Below are positions 25,296-33,456 of a DNA stretch of 35,581 nt, one piece after another. Location: positions 1 to 35,581 of the forward strand of contig SCRA01000049.1 in the NCBI GenBank assembly GCA_004297985.1. The letters are read 5' to 3'. This stretch comes from a bacterium. Lineage in GTDB: Bacteria > Vulcanimicrobiota > Vulcanimicrobiia > Vulcanimicrobiales > SCRA01. Both the position numbers and the translations under genes were made by a program. A model generated the notes under the pieces. It was not told the DNA's origin and searched no databases. It was given only the letters and a program-made list of their open reading frames with translations. Within the stretch, counting starts at the first letter, position 1. Each line of letters opens with the position of its first letter.

Positions 25296-26765
25296 TCAGA
25301 TGGACGACCGGCCGGCGGAGAGCGCCGGCTCGGGTCTGCTCACGATGCGCCCGTCGCCCTCGACGTCGTCGGCGATCACTTCGGGATAGTGGCCCGTCAA
25401 GCAGCCCGTGCAGAAGTCGTTGGCCGGGCGCCCCGTGGAGGCCAGCAAGCCCGCCAGGCTGAGGTATCCTAGCGAGTCTGCGACGATGTGCGCTCGAATC
25501 TCCTCCACGCTCTGATTGGCGGCGATCAGCTCGTCGTAGCTCGCGGTGTCGACGCCCAAGAAGCACGGATGGATCATCGGCGGCGACGTGATGCGTATGT
25601 GGACTTCGGTGGCTCCGGCCTCGCGGACGAGCTTTACGATGTTTCGCGTCGTCGTGCCGCGCACGATCGAGTCGTCCACCACGACCACGCGCTTGCCGCG
25701 CAGATTCTCGGCCAACGCGTTGAACTTGAGCTTGACGCCGCGCGCTCGCATGCCCGGATCGGGACTGATGAAGGTGCGGCCGATGTAGCGGTTCTTGATC
25801 AAGCCCTCCACGTAGGGTAGGCCGCTCCTCTCGGCATAGCCGATCCCGCCGGGAACCGCGCTGTCGGGCACGGCCATCACCACGTCTGCATCGGCGGGCT
25901 GCTCCTCGGCCAAGCGGCGCCCCATGGCGTGGCGCGCTGTGTAGATCGAGCTGTCGGCCATGATCGAGTCCGGTCGCGCGAAGTAGATATACTCGAAGAC
26001 GCAGAAGGCGGGCTTGCGCGCTACTGCGGAGTGCACCGAGCGTATTCCCGCATCGTCGATGCAGACGATCTCGCCGGGCTCGATCTCGCGCACCAGCTCC
26101 GCGCCAACCGTGCCCAGCGCACAGGATTCGCTGGCGACGATCCAGCCTTCGCCGAGGCGCCCGAGGCAGAGTGGACGTATGCCCCACGGGTCGCGGAAGG
26201 CGATCAGTTGATCGGCCGTGGTCAACACGATGGAATACGAGCCTTCCAAGCGCGGCATCAGGCCACGAATGCGCGCGACGATGTCGTCGCCCGGCTCCCG
26301 CGCCAGCAGTCTGGCCATGACCTCGGAGTCCGACTCGTCCTGGAAGCGTGATTCGAGCGGGAGGAGAGCCCGCAGGCGATCGACGTTGGTGAGATTTCCG
26401 TTGTGGGCGAGCGCGAAGTCCCCCCACGGCGAAGGCTCGAGCAAAGGCTGCGCGTTGACCACGAGCGAGCTGCCGGTGGTGGAGTAGCGCGTATGCCCAC
26501 AGGCCACGTATCCCGTCAGACGCGAGAGGATCTGCTCGTTGAAGATGGCGCCGATGAGTCCCATCTCGCGGTGGCAGACGATGGTGTGCCCGTCACCAAC
26601 GGCGATACCCGCGGATTCCTGGCCGCGGTGCTGCAGCGCATAAAGGCCGAAGTACGCGATGCGCGCGACGTCGGCACCGCGTACGCGCACGCCGAGGACC
26701 CCGCACTTCTCCTGGAGGGATTCTCCGCCGGGATGCGGTGCCTCTTCGTCGAACGCTCGCGCCAT
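25296..26765 (-). CDS. purF: Amidophosphoribosyltransferase
   Basis: First committed enzyme of purine synthesis: makes phosphoribosylamine from PRPP and glutamine. The 489-residue protein has an N-terminal propeptide of 20 residues, then the catalytic Cys21 (KCGVLG) of the Ntn glutaminase domain, with LQHRGQESAGI, GHTRYSTTG and AHNGNLTN. The PRPP loop is VVVVDDSIVRGTTT. Four cysteines in FCVFEY, HPCFLG and CTGC match the [4Fe-4S] ligands of the Bacillus-type enzyme, so a cluster is expected, probably oxygen-labile. The ATG at 26765 begins the gene 54 bp after the IclR stop. It is followed with 3 bp spacing by the ABC-F gene. purD and guaA lie about 8 kb to the right, so the purine genes are split. 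Confidence 0.96.
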   Translation of the reverse strand: MARAFDEEAPHPGGESLQEKCGVLGVRVRGADVARIAYFGLYALQHRGQESAGIAVGDGHTIVCHREMGLIGAIFNEQILSRLTGYVACGHTRYSTTGSSLVVNAQPLLEPSPWGDFALAHNGNLTNVDRLRALLPLESRFQDESDSEVMARLLAREPGDDIVARIRGLMPRLEGSYSIVLTTADQLIAFRDPWGIRPLCLGRLGEGWIVASESCALGTVGAELVREIEPGEIVCIDDAGIRSVHSAVARKPAFCVFEYIYFARPDSIMADSSIYTARHAMGRRLAEEQPADADVVMAVPDSAVPGGIGYAERSGLPYVEGLIKNRYIGRTFISPDPGMRARGVKLKFNALAENLRGKRVVVVDDSIVRGTTTRNIVKLVREAGATEVHIRITSPPMIHPCFLGVDTASYDELIAANQSVEEIRAHIVADSLGYLSLAGLLASTGRPANDFCTGCLTGHYPEVIADDVEGDGRIVSRPEPALSAGRSSI

Positions 26766-26819
26766 CGTCTCTCGCTATTCGAAGGGCGTGCGTCCGACTC
26801 TTCCCCGCTGTGGCGCGGT

Positions 26820-27512
26820 CTACGGCGTTCGTTCGATCGGACGGTGACCCAATGCGGCGGATATCTCGGCTGCCGCGGAGACGACGAGCGCGGCGTAGCG
26901 CTCGGCCCGCCCATCGCCGAAGCGATCCAGCGGACCGGTGACGTCGAGCGCGGCCACGAGGTGAGCGTTGGCGTCGAAGATGCCGGCGGCGACACCGCAG
27001 GCGTTGGGGACGCGCTCCGCTCGCGTGATCACCGCGCCGGCACGCTGTGCCTGTGCCGGCGTCATCGAGAGGATCCTTCCCGCCGCTCCGCGATCGAGCG
27101 GCATGCGCTGGCCCACGTTGACCACCAGGCGCATGTCATGCGACGACTCCAGACGCTCGATGCAATAACGCGCATCTCCTTCGCACACGTAGAGCCCCAC
27201 CGTTTCGTTGACTTCGTCGCGCAACCGCTCCATGACGGGGCGCGCCAGACGCGGGAAACCGTGGTCGGCGTCATATGCTCGCGCGAGCATCAGCACTTTC
27301 GCGCCCAGCGCGTAGCGCCCGGAACGTTGATCCTGGCGCAGATAACCGCAGTCGCGCAGCGTGGCTAAGAGCCGGTGGGCGGTGGACTTGGCGAGCCCGA
27401 GCATCAACGCGGCTTCCCCGACGCTCACCTCACGGCGCTCGGGCGTGTAGAGATCGAGCAGCGCCGCGGCTCGCGCCACCGTCTGTGCCCCCTCGCCCGC
27501 AGAACGTCTCAC
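26820..27512 (-). CDS. IclR-family transcriptional regulator
   Basis: A 230-residue regulator. The N-terminal winged helix (about 8-70) shows TVARAAALLDLYTPER, VGEAALMLGLAKSTAHRLLATLRDCGYL and the wing SGRYALGAK. The C-terminal effector domain has RLRDEVNETVGLYVCEGDARYCIERLES, the usual G-R-I-L segment (GAAGRILSM), and GVAAGIFDANAHLVAALDVTGP. The start was set at GTG 27512; the open frame beyond it is arginine-rich and without similarity. It is divergent from the decarboxylase operon. An operator-like palindrome at 27521-27537 starts 8 bp from this start codon, so autoregulation is likely. A near copy lies before the CoA-transferase gene, which makes this protein the probable regulator of the whole cluster. 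The effector is presumably a substrate or intermediate of that pathway. Confidence 0.92.
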   Translation of the reverse strand: MRRSAGEGAQTVARAAALLDLYTPERREVSVGEAALMLGLAKSTAHRLLATLRDCGYLRQDQRSGRYALGAKVLMLARAYDADHGFPRLARPVMERLRDEVNETVGLYVCEGDARYCIERLESSHDMRLVVNVGQRMPLDRGAAGRILSMTPAQAQRAGAVITRAERVPNACGVAAGIFDANAHLVAALDVTGPLDRFGDGRAERYAALVVSAAAEISAALGHRPIERTP

Positions 27513-27520
27513 ACATCGGC

Positions 27521-27537
27521 ATTCCGTTAAGTGGGAC
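27521..27537. promoter_or_regulatory. Operator-like site 1 for the IclR regulator
   Basis: ATTCCGTTAAGTGGGAC is an imperfect inverted repeat (TTCC...GGGA) in the gap between iclR and the decarboxylase gene. It matches site 2 (29085-29101) at 13 of 17 positions. Its place next to the regulator start fits autoregulation and control of the divergent operon. Confidence 0.5.
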
Positions 27538-27566
27538 GGCAACCCTGCCGCGGCCGGGCGCCGTCG

Positions 27567-27600
27567 AGGAGGCAGCCGGCCATGGCGCGAAGCCGCGCCA
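27567..27600 (+). promoter_or_regulatory. Ribosome binding site with hairpin before the decarboxylase start
   Basis: AGGAGG at 27567-27572 is the only strong Shine-Dalgarno upstream of the decarboxylase, but it is 32 nt from the ATG at 27605. A perfect 7-bp hairpin TGGCGCG-AAGC-CGCGCCA (27583-27600) lies between them and would shorten the effective spacing to about 14 nt. The ATG at 27582, ideally spaced, leads into another frame of unlikely coding character. Confidence 0.45.
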
Positions 27601-27604
27601 CCCC

Positions 27605-29029
27605 ATGCCGAACGAAGATCGAGATTTCCGCCACGCGCTCGAGCGCGCGAGCGCGTGGGTCGCACGCTATCTCCACGACGTCGCGGATCTCCCGGTGCTC
27701 TCTCGCACGCGCCCAGGAGAGATCGCCGCACGCCTCCCCGCGGCGATGCCCGAGGAGGGCGAGCCTTTCGACGCTCTGCTCGACGACTTCGAACGCCTGG
27801 TGCTCCCCGGCATCACGCACTGGAACCATCCTCGCTTCTTCGCCTACTTTGCGATCACGGGATCGGAGCCGGGCATCTTGGGCGAGCTGCTCAGCGCGGC
27901 ACTCAACGTCAACGCGATGCTCTGGCGCACCTCGCCGGCGGCCACGGAGATCGAGGAAGTCGCATTGCGCTGGCTACGCCAGGCGCTGGGCATCCCGGAA
28001 AGCTTCTTCGGCGTGGTCTACGATACGGCCAGCGTCTCCGGACTCCACGCGCTGGCGGCCGCGCGCGAGTCGCTCGATCTTGATATACGTAACCTCGGCG
28101 CCAGCGGTCGCGATCTTCCTGCTCTGCGCGTCTACTGCACGGAGCAGACCCACTCGCACGTTGAGAAAGATGCGATCCTGCTGGGTATCGGCCGCGAGAA
28201 CGTCGTCAAAGTTCCTACGGACGATGCCTTCCGCATGGATCCGCGCGCGCTCGAGCGCCTGCTCGGCGAGGATCGTGCCGCGGGGCACCTGCCCATGTGC
28301 GTGACTGCCACGATCGGCACCACGTCCACGACGTCCATCGATCCCGTACCGGAGATCGCACGGATCTGCAAAGGGGCCGAGGTCTGGCTCCACGTCGACG
28401 CGGCCTATGCGGGACCCGCGGCTATCGTCCCCGAGCTTGCGCACTTGATGGACGGCATCGAGTACGCGGACTCGCTGGTGGTCAACCCACACAAGTGGAT
28501 GTTCGTGCCCGTCGATCTCTCCGTGCTCTATACCCCGCACGAGGATCTGCTGCGCCGCGCCTTCAGCCTCGTGCCCGCGTATCTCGAGACGCCGGAGAGC
28601 GACGTGCGCAACTACATGGATTACGGCGTGCAACTGGGGCGGCGATTCCGCGGGCTCAAGCTCTGGTTCGTCCTGCGCTCCTACGGGCGCCGCCGTCTGG
28701 TCGAGCTGCTGCGCGGCCACGTCGCTATGGCGCAGGCCTTGGCGGGCTGGATCGAAACGGAACCCAACTTCGAGATCCTCGCACCGCACCCGCTCTCGGT
28801 TGTCTGCTTTCGCCACGTTCCGCCGCACCTGAACGACGACTCTGCGGCGCTCGACGCCCACAACGCGGCGTTGGCCGAGCGCGTCAACGCCACCGGCTTC
28901 GCCTTCATTTCGACGACTCGGCTGCGCGGGGTGACGACGCTGCGCATAGCTATCGGGAATGCTCGGACGAAGGAGCGCGACGTGCGCGAGACGTGGGAGC
29001 TGATCGCGAACCTGGCACGCGAGGGATAG
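27605..29029 (+). CDS. PLP-dependent group II decarboxylase (aromatic-L-amino-acid decarboxylase-like)
   Basis: A 474-residue cytoplasmic pyridoxal-phosphate enzyme. The family motifs are present: HWNHPRFFAYF (72-82), LWRTSPAATEIE (106-117), the PLP-stacking His185 in THSHVEKDA, HVDAAYAG with Asp265, and the PLP lysine Lys297 in VNPHKWMF. The overall pattern is that of aromatic-L-amino-acid decarboxylases (DOPA, tryptophan or tyrosine decarboxylases) rather than glutamate decarboxylase, but related enzymes also do oxidative deamination, so the reaction is not certain. It opens a presumed catabolic operon divergent from iclR. ATG 27605 is the only start that fits the family; the frame is open upstream from 27275 without similarity. 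The next gene starts 65 bp later and has its own operator-like site. Confidence 0.9.
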   Translation: MPNEDRDFRHALERASAWVARYLHDVADLPVLSRTRPGEIAARLPAAMPEEGEPFDALLDDFERLVLPGITHWNHPRFFAYFAITGSEPGILGELLSAALNVNAMLWRTSPAATEIEEVALRWLRQALGIPESFFGVVYDTASVSGLHALAAARESLDLDIRNLGASGRDLPALRVYCTEQTHSHVEKDAILLGIGRENVVKVPTDDAFRMDPRALERLLGEDRAAGHLPMCVTATIGTTSTTSIDPVPEIARICKGAEVWLHVDAAYAGPAAIVPELAHLMDGIEYADSLVVNPHKWMFVPVDLSVLYTPHEDLLRRAFSLVPAYLETPESDVRNYMDYGVQLGRRFRGLKLWFVLRSYGRRRLVELLRGHVAMAQALAGWIETEPNFEILAPHPLSVVCFRHVPPHLNDDSAALDAHNAALAERVNATGFAFISTTRLRGVTTLRIAIGNARTKERDVRETWELIANLAREG

Positions 29030-29078
29030 CGAGGAGCCGGCTCCATGCTGAGCGAAGCCCCCGCGCAGCACGTTACGG

Positions 29079-29101
29079 AATGGAGTTCCATTAATTGGAA
29101 C
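29079..29101. promoter_or_regulatory. Operator-like site 2, overlapping the CoA-transferase start
   Basis: Two overlapping palindromes: AATGGA-GT-TCCATT (29079-29092) and GTTCCA-TTAAT-TGGAAC (29085-29101). The second closely matches site 1. The region also contains the Shine-Dalgarno GGAG (29082-29085) and the TTG start at 29095. A regulator bound here would block an internal promoter, or a folded RNA would hide the start. Confidence 0.6.
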
Positions 29102-30273
29102 GATCGAGTTTTCAACCGCCGCTCTCCGGCATCCGTGTCCTCGAGCTGGGCAGCTCGGTCTCCGGGCCCTTCGCGGGGCGCCTTCTCGCCGATCTCGGTG
29201 CCGAGGTCTTGAAGGTCGAGCCGCTCGAGGGCGAGCAGCTCCGCACCTGGGGGATGCAGGCTCCCGACGGCTCCTCGTGGTGGTTCAAGTCGCACAATCG
29301 CGGCAAGAAGCTGCTGGCCTTCGACCTGCACGAACCGCGCGCAGTCGAGACCGTCAAGGCCATCACGCGCCGCTGCGACGTGCTGTTGGAGAACTTCCGC
29401 CCCGGGCGCTTGGCCGAATGGGGCCTGGGCTACGAGGCGCTCGCCGCCGATCATCCGGGCCTGATCTACGTCTCCATCAGCGGATACGGCCAAGACGGCC
29501 CCTACTCCGGCCGCCCGGGCTACGGCAACGTCGCGGAATCGATGGGCGGCCTGCGCTACGTCACGGGCTTCCCCGACCGCCCGCCGGTGCGCATGGGCAT
29601 CAGCGTCGGCGACCAGGTCTCCGCGCTCTACGCGGTCATCGGGACGCTCGCGGCGCTCCAGGCGCGCGAGCGCGACGGCATGGGTGACTTCGTCGACGTA
29701 GGATTGGTGGAGTCGTGCTTCAGCTTGACGGAGGCCGCCTTGCCGGAGTACAACGCCGCCGGCATCGTCTGCGCGCGCAGCGGCAATCGCTTTCTGCGCG
29801 CCGCCCCCAGCAACGTCTACGAAACTCGCGACGGGCGCTGGATGGCGATCGGCGGCAACGGCCAGGGCATCTTTCGCCGCCTTTGCGAGGCCATGGGGCA
29901 TTCTGAGCTCGCCGGCGACGCGCGCTTTTCGAACAACGCCGCGCGCGTCGCCAACGCCGCAGAGCTCGACGCCATCATCGAGGCGTGGACCAAGACCCAG
30001 GAGAGCGACGCGCTGAACGATCTGCTCGCCAAGGCAGGGGTCCCGGCGGGACCGGTCATGTCGGTGGCCGACATCGCGCGCGATCCGCACTTCCGCGCGC
30101 GCGGAATGATCGCCAGCATCCGGGACGAGCGCGGACAGGAGATCGCTACACCCGGCATCGTGCCCAAGTTCCGCCACCACGCCGCGCACCTCACGACTGC
30201 CGCGGGCGCCGTCGACCGCGATACCGACGCCGTGCTGCGCGAGCTAGGCCTCGCCCTGGAAGCGCGGCGCTAA
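29095..30273 (+). CDS. CaiB/BaiF family III CoA-transferase
   Basis: A 392-residue enzyme that moves CoA between carboxylic acids through an acyl-aspartyl intermediate. Visible features: LSGIRVLELGSSVSGPFAGRLLADLGAEVLKVE at the start (10-42), FKSHNRGKK, NFRPGRLAEWGLGY, SISGYGQDGPY, and PPVRMGISVGDQVSALYAVIG with Asp173 at the expected catalytic position. The TTG at 29095 must be the start: an in-frame TAA lies directly before it, GGAG is 9 nt upstream, and the product begins at the family-typical place. It follows the decarboxylase by 65 bp and precedes the lyase gene by 1 bp. Paired with an HMG-CoA-lyase-like enzyme, it would activate a dicarboxylic or hydroxy-acid intermediate as its CoA ester before cleavage. 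Confidence 0.93.
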   Translation: MERSSFQPPLSGIRVLELGSSVSGPFAGRLLADLGAEVLKVEPLEGEQLRTWGMQAPDGSSWWFKSHNRGKKLLAFDLHEPRAVETVKAITRRCDVLLENFRPGRLAEWGLGYEALAADHPGLIYVSISGYGQDGPYSGRPGYGNVAESMGGLRYVTGFPDRPPVRMGISVGDQVSALYAVIGTLAALQARERDGMGDFVDVGLVESCFSLTEAALPEYNAAGIVCARSGNRFLRAAPSNVYETRDGRWMAIGGNGQGIFRRLCEAMGHSELAGDARFSNNAARVANAAELDAIIEAWTKTQESDALNDLLAKAGVPAGPVMSVADIARDPHFRARGMIASIRDERGQEIATPGIVPKFRHHAAHLTTAAGAVDRDTDAVLRELGLALEARR

Positions 30274-30274
30274 C

Positions 30275-31186
30275 ATGGCCGAGCACGTCACGCTGCTGGA
30301 CGTCAGCGCTCGCGACGGCCTCCAAGACGAAGCGTGCATCGTCGCGACCGGCGAGAAGCTCGCCGTTGCGCAAGCGCTGATCGATGCCGGCGTCGCGGAG
30401 ATCGAGATCACTTCGTTCGTGCATCCCGCCTGGGTGCCGCAGCTCGCGGACGCGGATGTCCTGGCGCCCCGCCTGCCGCGCGGCCCTCGGTATTCAGCAC
30501 TGATCATGAACGTCAAAGGGTACGACCGCGCACGTGCCGCATTCGCGGATCATACCCCGGGAACGTGGTCGCTAGCGTTCGTGGCCTCGGCGAGCCCGCG
30601 CCACAACATGAGCAACAACAACCGCACGATCGAGCAGACACTCGAGATCTTCGATGCGGTTGCCGCGCGCGCACGCAGCGACGGCGTCGAGGTCCACGGC
30701 GCCATCGCCTGTTCCTTCGTCTCGCCCTACGCCGACGAGCCTACCGATCCCGAGACCGTGGCATCGATCGCGCGACGCTACGAGCGCGGCGGCTGCACGC
30801 TGATCACGCTGGCCGACACGGTCGGCCGTGCCGACCCCTATACCGTCGCGCTCCGCATCGACGAGATAGCCGCCGCCACGCGCACCACGCTCTCGCTGCA
30901 CCTGCACGACTCCTTCGGCTACGCCTTGGCCAACGTCTACGCCGGCCTCACGCGAGGCATACGGCGCTTCGAGGGCGCGCTGGCCGGACTGGGTGGCTGT
31001 CCCTTCGCCCCAGATGCGCCCGGTAATCTCGACCTCGAGCGCCTCAACCGCTTCGTCACCGACTGCGGATTCGAGACCGGCATCGACTCCGCGGCCATCT
31101 CGCGCGCAGGCGACCGCATCCGTGCCGCCTTGCGCACCGCCAAACCCATCCCGGGAAGGAAGATTACCGAATCGACTAACGCTTAG
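30275..31186 (+). CDS. Hydroxymethylglutaryl-CoA lyase family protein
   Basis: A 303-residue TIM-barrel lyase of the HMG-CoA lyase group, which splits a 3-hydroxy-3-methylacyl-CoA into a keto acid or acyl-CoA plus acetyl-CoA. Catalytic elements match: SARDGLQDE (Arg13, Asp14), [29 protein letters not shown] with the metal-binding HxH, and [14 protein letters not shown] with the flexible-loop cysteine and the asparagine nine residues later. The segment after it ([10 protein letters not shown]) differs from classical HMG-CoA lyase, so the true substrate may be another 3-hydroxyacyl-CoA such as a citramalyl-like ester. It begins 1 bp after the CoA-transferase stop and is followed by the transporter after 10 bp, so the three are one transcript. 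Confidence 0.9.
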   Translation: MAEHVTLLDVSARDGLQDEACIVATGEKLAVAQALIDAGVAEIEITSFVHPAWVPQLADADVLAPRLPRGPRYSALIMNVKGYDRARAAFADHTPGTWSLAFVASASPRHNMSNNNRTIEQTLEIFDAVAARARSDGVEVHGAIACSFVSPYADEPTDPETVASIARRYERGGCTLITLADTVGRADPYTVALRIDEIAAATRTTLSLHLHDSFGYALANVYAGLTRGIRRFEGALAGLGGCPFAPDAPGNLDLERLNRFVTDCGFETGIDSAAISRAGDRIRAALRTAKPIPGRKITESTNA

Positions 31187-31196
31187 AAAGGACGAC

Positions 31197-32588
31197 ATGG
31201 CAACCGCTTCAACGTCCGCCCCCACGATCGCGGCTCGGCTCGATCGACTCCCGGAATCCAAGTACATACGTGGTTTCATCACGCTGCTCTCACTAGGCGG
31301 CGTCTTCGAGTTCTACGACCTCTTCTTGATGGCGTACATCGCTGCCGGACTCTTTAAGTCCGGACTCTTCACCCCCACGACGCAAGGTTTCTTCGACCTC
31401 CACGGCTTCGCCAGCTTCATCGCCTCGACGTTCGCCGGGCTGTTCGTCGGCACGCTCGTCTTCAGCTGGGTATCCGATCGTTACGGCCGGCGGTCGATCT
31501 TCACGTTCTCGCTGCTCTGGTACTCCGTCTGCACGTTCATCATGGCGTTCATGCAGACGTCGGTCACCGTCGATCTCTGGCGCTTCATCGCCAGCGTGGG
31601 CATCGGCGTGGAGCTCGTGAACATCGACACCTACATCGCGGAGCTAGTGCCGAAGAACACGCGCGGCAAAGCCTTCGCCTTCAATCAATTCGTCATGTTC
31701 CTGGTCGTGCCGGTCGTGGCGTTCATCGCGTACATGCTCGTCCCGCACACGTTTGCCGGTTTGGATGGCTGGCGCTGGGTCGTGCTCATCGGCTCGGCCG
31801 GTGCGATCTTCATCTGGTGGATCCGGCTGCGCCTCCCCGAGTCGCCGCGTTGGCTTGCCATGCACGGCCGTACGGCCGACGCAGACCGCGTCATGCGCGC
31901 GATCGAGCAGCGCGTTCAGGCGGAAGCCGGCAGGCCGCTACCCGAACCCGAGATGCTGGCTGGGGAAACCGAGCGCGCCCACGGATCGTGGCTCGAGATA
32001 TGGAGCCCGCAGTACCTCCCGCGCACCATCATGCTGATCATCTACAACTTCTTCCAGACGATCGGCTACTACGGCTTCGCGAGCTGGGTGCCCACGCTGC
32101 TGATCAAGCACGGCATCACCGTTACCCACTCGCTCGAGTACACGTTCATCATCGCCCTAGCCAACCCGTTCGGCCCGCTCATCGGCATGGCCATCGCCGA
32201 CCGCATGGAACGCAAGTGGCAGATCTGCTGCTCCGCCGCGCTGATCGCCATCTTCGGCATCATCTTCGCGCAGATGACCAGTGCCGCTGGGATCATCGTG
32301 CTGGGCATCCTGATCACCCTCTCGAATAACTGGCTCTCGTTCGCTTTCCATACGTATCAGGCGGAGCTTTATCCCACGCGCATCCGCGCGCAAGCAGTGG
32401 GCTTCGTCTACTCGTGGAGCCGCTTCAGCACGATCTTCACGAGCTTCTGGATCGCGGCGATCCTAGGCGGCTACGGCGTCAGCGGGGTCTTCCTCTTCAT
32501 CGCGCTGGCGATGGTGGTCGTCATCGTCGTGGTCGGCGGCATGGGGCCGAAGACTGCGCACCAGCGCTTGGAGGCGCTCAGCGCCTAG
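31197..32588 (+). CDS. MFS transporter (metabolite:H+ symporter type)
   Basis: A 463-residue inner-membrane protein with about 12 transmembrane helices. Features of the sugar/organic-acid symporter group: [17 protein letters not shown] in TM1, motif [17 protein letters not shown] (about 83-98), [10 protein letters not shown] just after TM6 (about 209-219), a cytoplasmic loop (about 220-275), and [18 protein letters not shown] late in the chain. This pattern is seen in uptake systems for aromatic acids and other carboxylates. The start ATG 31197 has AAAGGA 5-6 nt upstream; the longer open frame is rejected because it overlaps the lyase gene. Placed within the catabolic operon, it is probably the uptake system for the substrate of the decarboxylase/CoA-transferase/lyase set. 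Confidence 0.92.
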   Translation: MATASTSAPTIAARLDRLPESKYIRGFITLLSLGGVFEFYDLFLMAYIAAGLFKSGLFTPTTQGFFDLHGFASFIASTFAGLFVGTLVFSWVSDRYGRRSIFTFSLLWYSVCTFIMAFMQTSVTVDLWRFIASVGIGVELVNIDTYIAELVPKNTRGKAFAFNQFVMFLVVPVVAFIAYMLVPHTFAGLDGWRWVVLIGSAGAIFIWWIRLRLPESPRWLAMHGRTADADRVMRAIEQRVQAEAGRPLPEPEMLAGETERAHGSWLEIWSPQYLPRTIMLIIYNFFQTIGYYGFASWVPTLLIKHGITVTHSLEYTFIIALANPFGPLIGMAIADRMERKWQICCSAALIAIFGIIFAQMTSAAGIIVLGILITLSNNWLSFAFHTYQAELYPTRIRAQAVGFVYSWSRFSTIFTSFWIAAILGGYGVSGVFLFIALAMVVVIVVVGGMGPKTAHQRLEALSA

Positions 32589-32600
32589 GAGGCTAGCTGA

Positions 32601-33380
32601 TTGGCAGCGCTCGATCTCCACTTCCAGGTCTACGGAACGGGACCGCGCACGCTTCTGTTGATCCATGGATGGGCGTGCTCACACCGTTACTGGGAGGATT
32701 TCGCAGCGCTGCTGCCATCAGGGTATCGCGCGGTCGCGGTCGACTTACGGGGCTTCGGCGAGTCGCCGAAGCCCCCGGCCGGATACCACTTCGACGATCA
32801 CGCGGCCGATCTGGTGCGGCTCATCCATCGCCTCAACCTTCCGCGCGCCGCACTCGTGGGCCACTCGATGGGCGGGGCAATCGCACTCCATCTCGCCCTC
32901 GGTCACGCACTGCTCTTTCGAGCGCTAGCGATCGTCGACGCGGGGGCCCACGTCGCTCAACGACGGCAAATCCTCGCGCTCGCCGGCGACGACCTGTTTC
33001 GAACGGGCATGACGGCCAGCCAGCTCTCAAAGGCCGTCGCTTCGTGGTTTCACGACCCGGAGGATCCGCATATCCCCGAGTTTCAACGGATCGCATGCTC
33101 ATCACCCGGCACGATCCGCGGCGAGGCATTACGCTGCCACATCGCGCGCGATATGCGCAACGAGGTCCAGCACATCAATCTTCCGACGCTTGTGCTCTAT
33201 GGCGCCTTGGACGGCACGCGTTCCTACGAAGAGGCGGCGTACCTGCGTGACACGATCCCAGGCGCCGAATTGCGCGTCATCGCGGGCGCTGCGCACTCTC
33301 CACAGATCGAGCGCCCCCTCGAAACCGCCGCCGCGCTCCTCGACTTCTTCGAACGCCGCCGCATTTGGCCGGACGCGTAG
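32601..33380 (+). CDS. Alpha/beta-fold hydrolase, last gene of the catabolic operon
   Basis: A 259-residue hydrolase with an intact triad: Ser89 in VGHSMGGAI, Asp204 in YGALDGT, His232 in AGAAHSPQ. LIHGWACSHRYW (20-31) forms the oxyanion hole and DLRGFGESPKP is the usual strand-4 region. The closest general resemblance is to 3-oxoadipate enol-lactonase and meta-cleavage hydrolases, so a lactone or ester intermediate is a reasonable substrate, though unproven. The start is TTG 32601 with AGGAGG 8 nt upstream, 12 bp after the transporter stop. It is distinct from the other hydrolase at 22578-23348 and not a recent duplicate of it, the sequences differing through most of the chain. Confidence 0.9.
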   Translation: MAALDLHFQVYGTGPRTLLLIHGWACSHRYWEDFAALLPSGYRAVAVDLRGFGESPKPPAGYHFDDHAADLVRLIHRLNLPRAALVGHSMGGAIALHLALGHALLFRALAIVDAGAHVAQRRQILALAGDDLFRTGMTASQLSKAVASWFHDPEDPHIPEFQRIACSSPGTIRGEALRCHIARDMRNEVQHINLPTLVLYGALDGTRSYEEAAYLRDTIPGAELRVIAGAAHSPQIERPLETAAALLDFFERRRIWPDA

Positions 33381-33456
33381 AGGGCCGTCGCCAAGCGGAC
33401 GGCCGGTCCCGGAGACGGAGGGGAATCGCGCCCTCGCAGCGGTAATCCCTCGGGCC

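Noticed and set aside
27582-27604. ATG 27582 with ideal AGGAGG spacing as the decarboxylase start.
   Set aside because: It is in a different frame from the decarboxylase, and the resulting product is arginine-rich and unlike any protein.
33381-33456. A hidden N-terminal TM1 for CcdA in this gap through a frameshift.
   Set aside because: No frame of these 76 bases encodes a hydrophobic helix or the SPCVLP motif; upstream is the C-terminus of the hydrolase.
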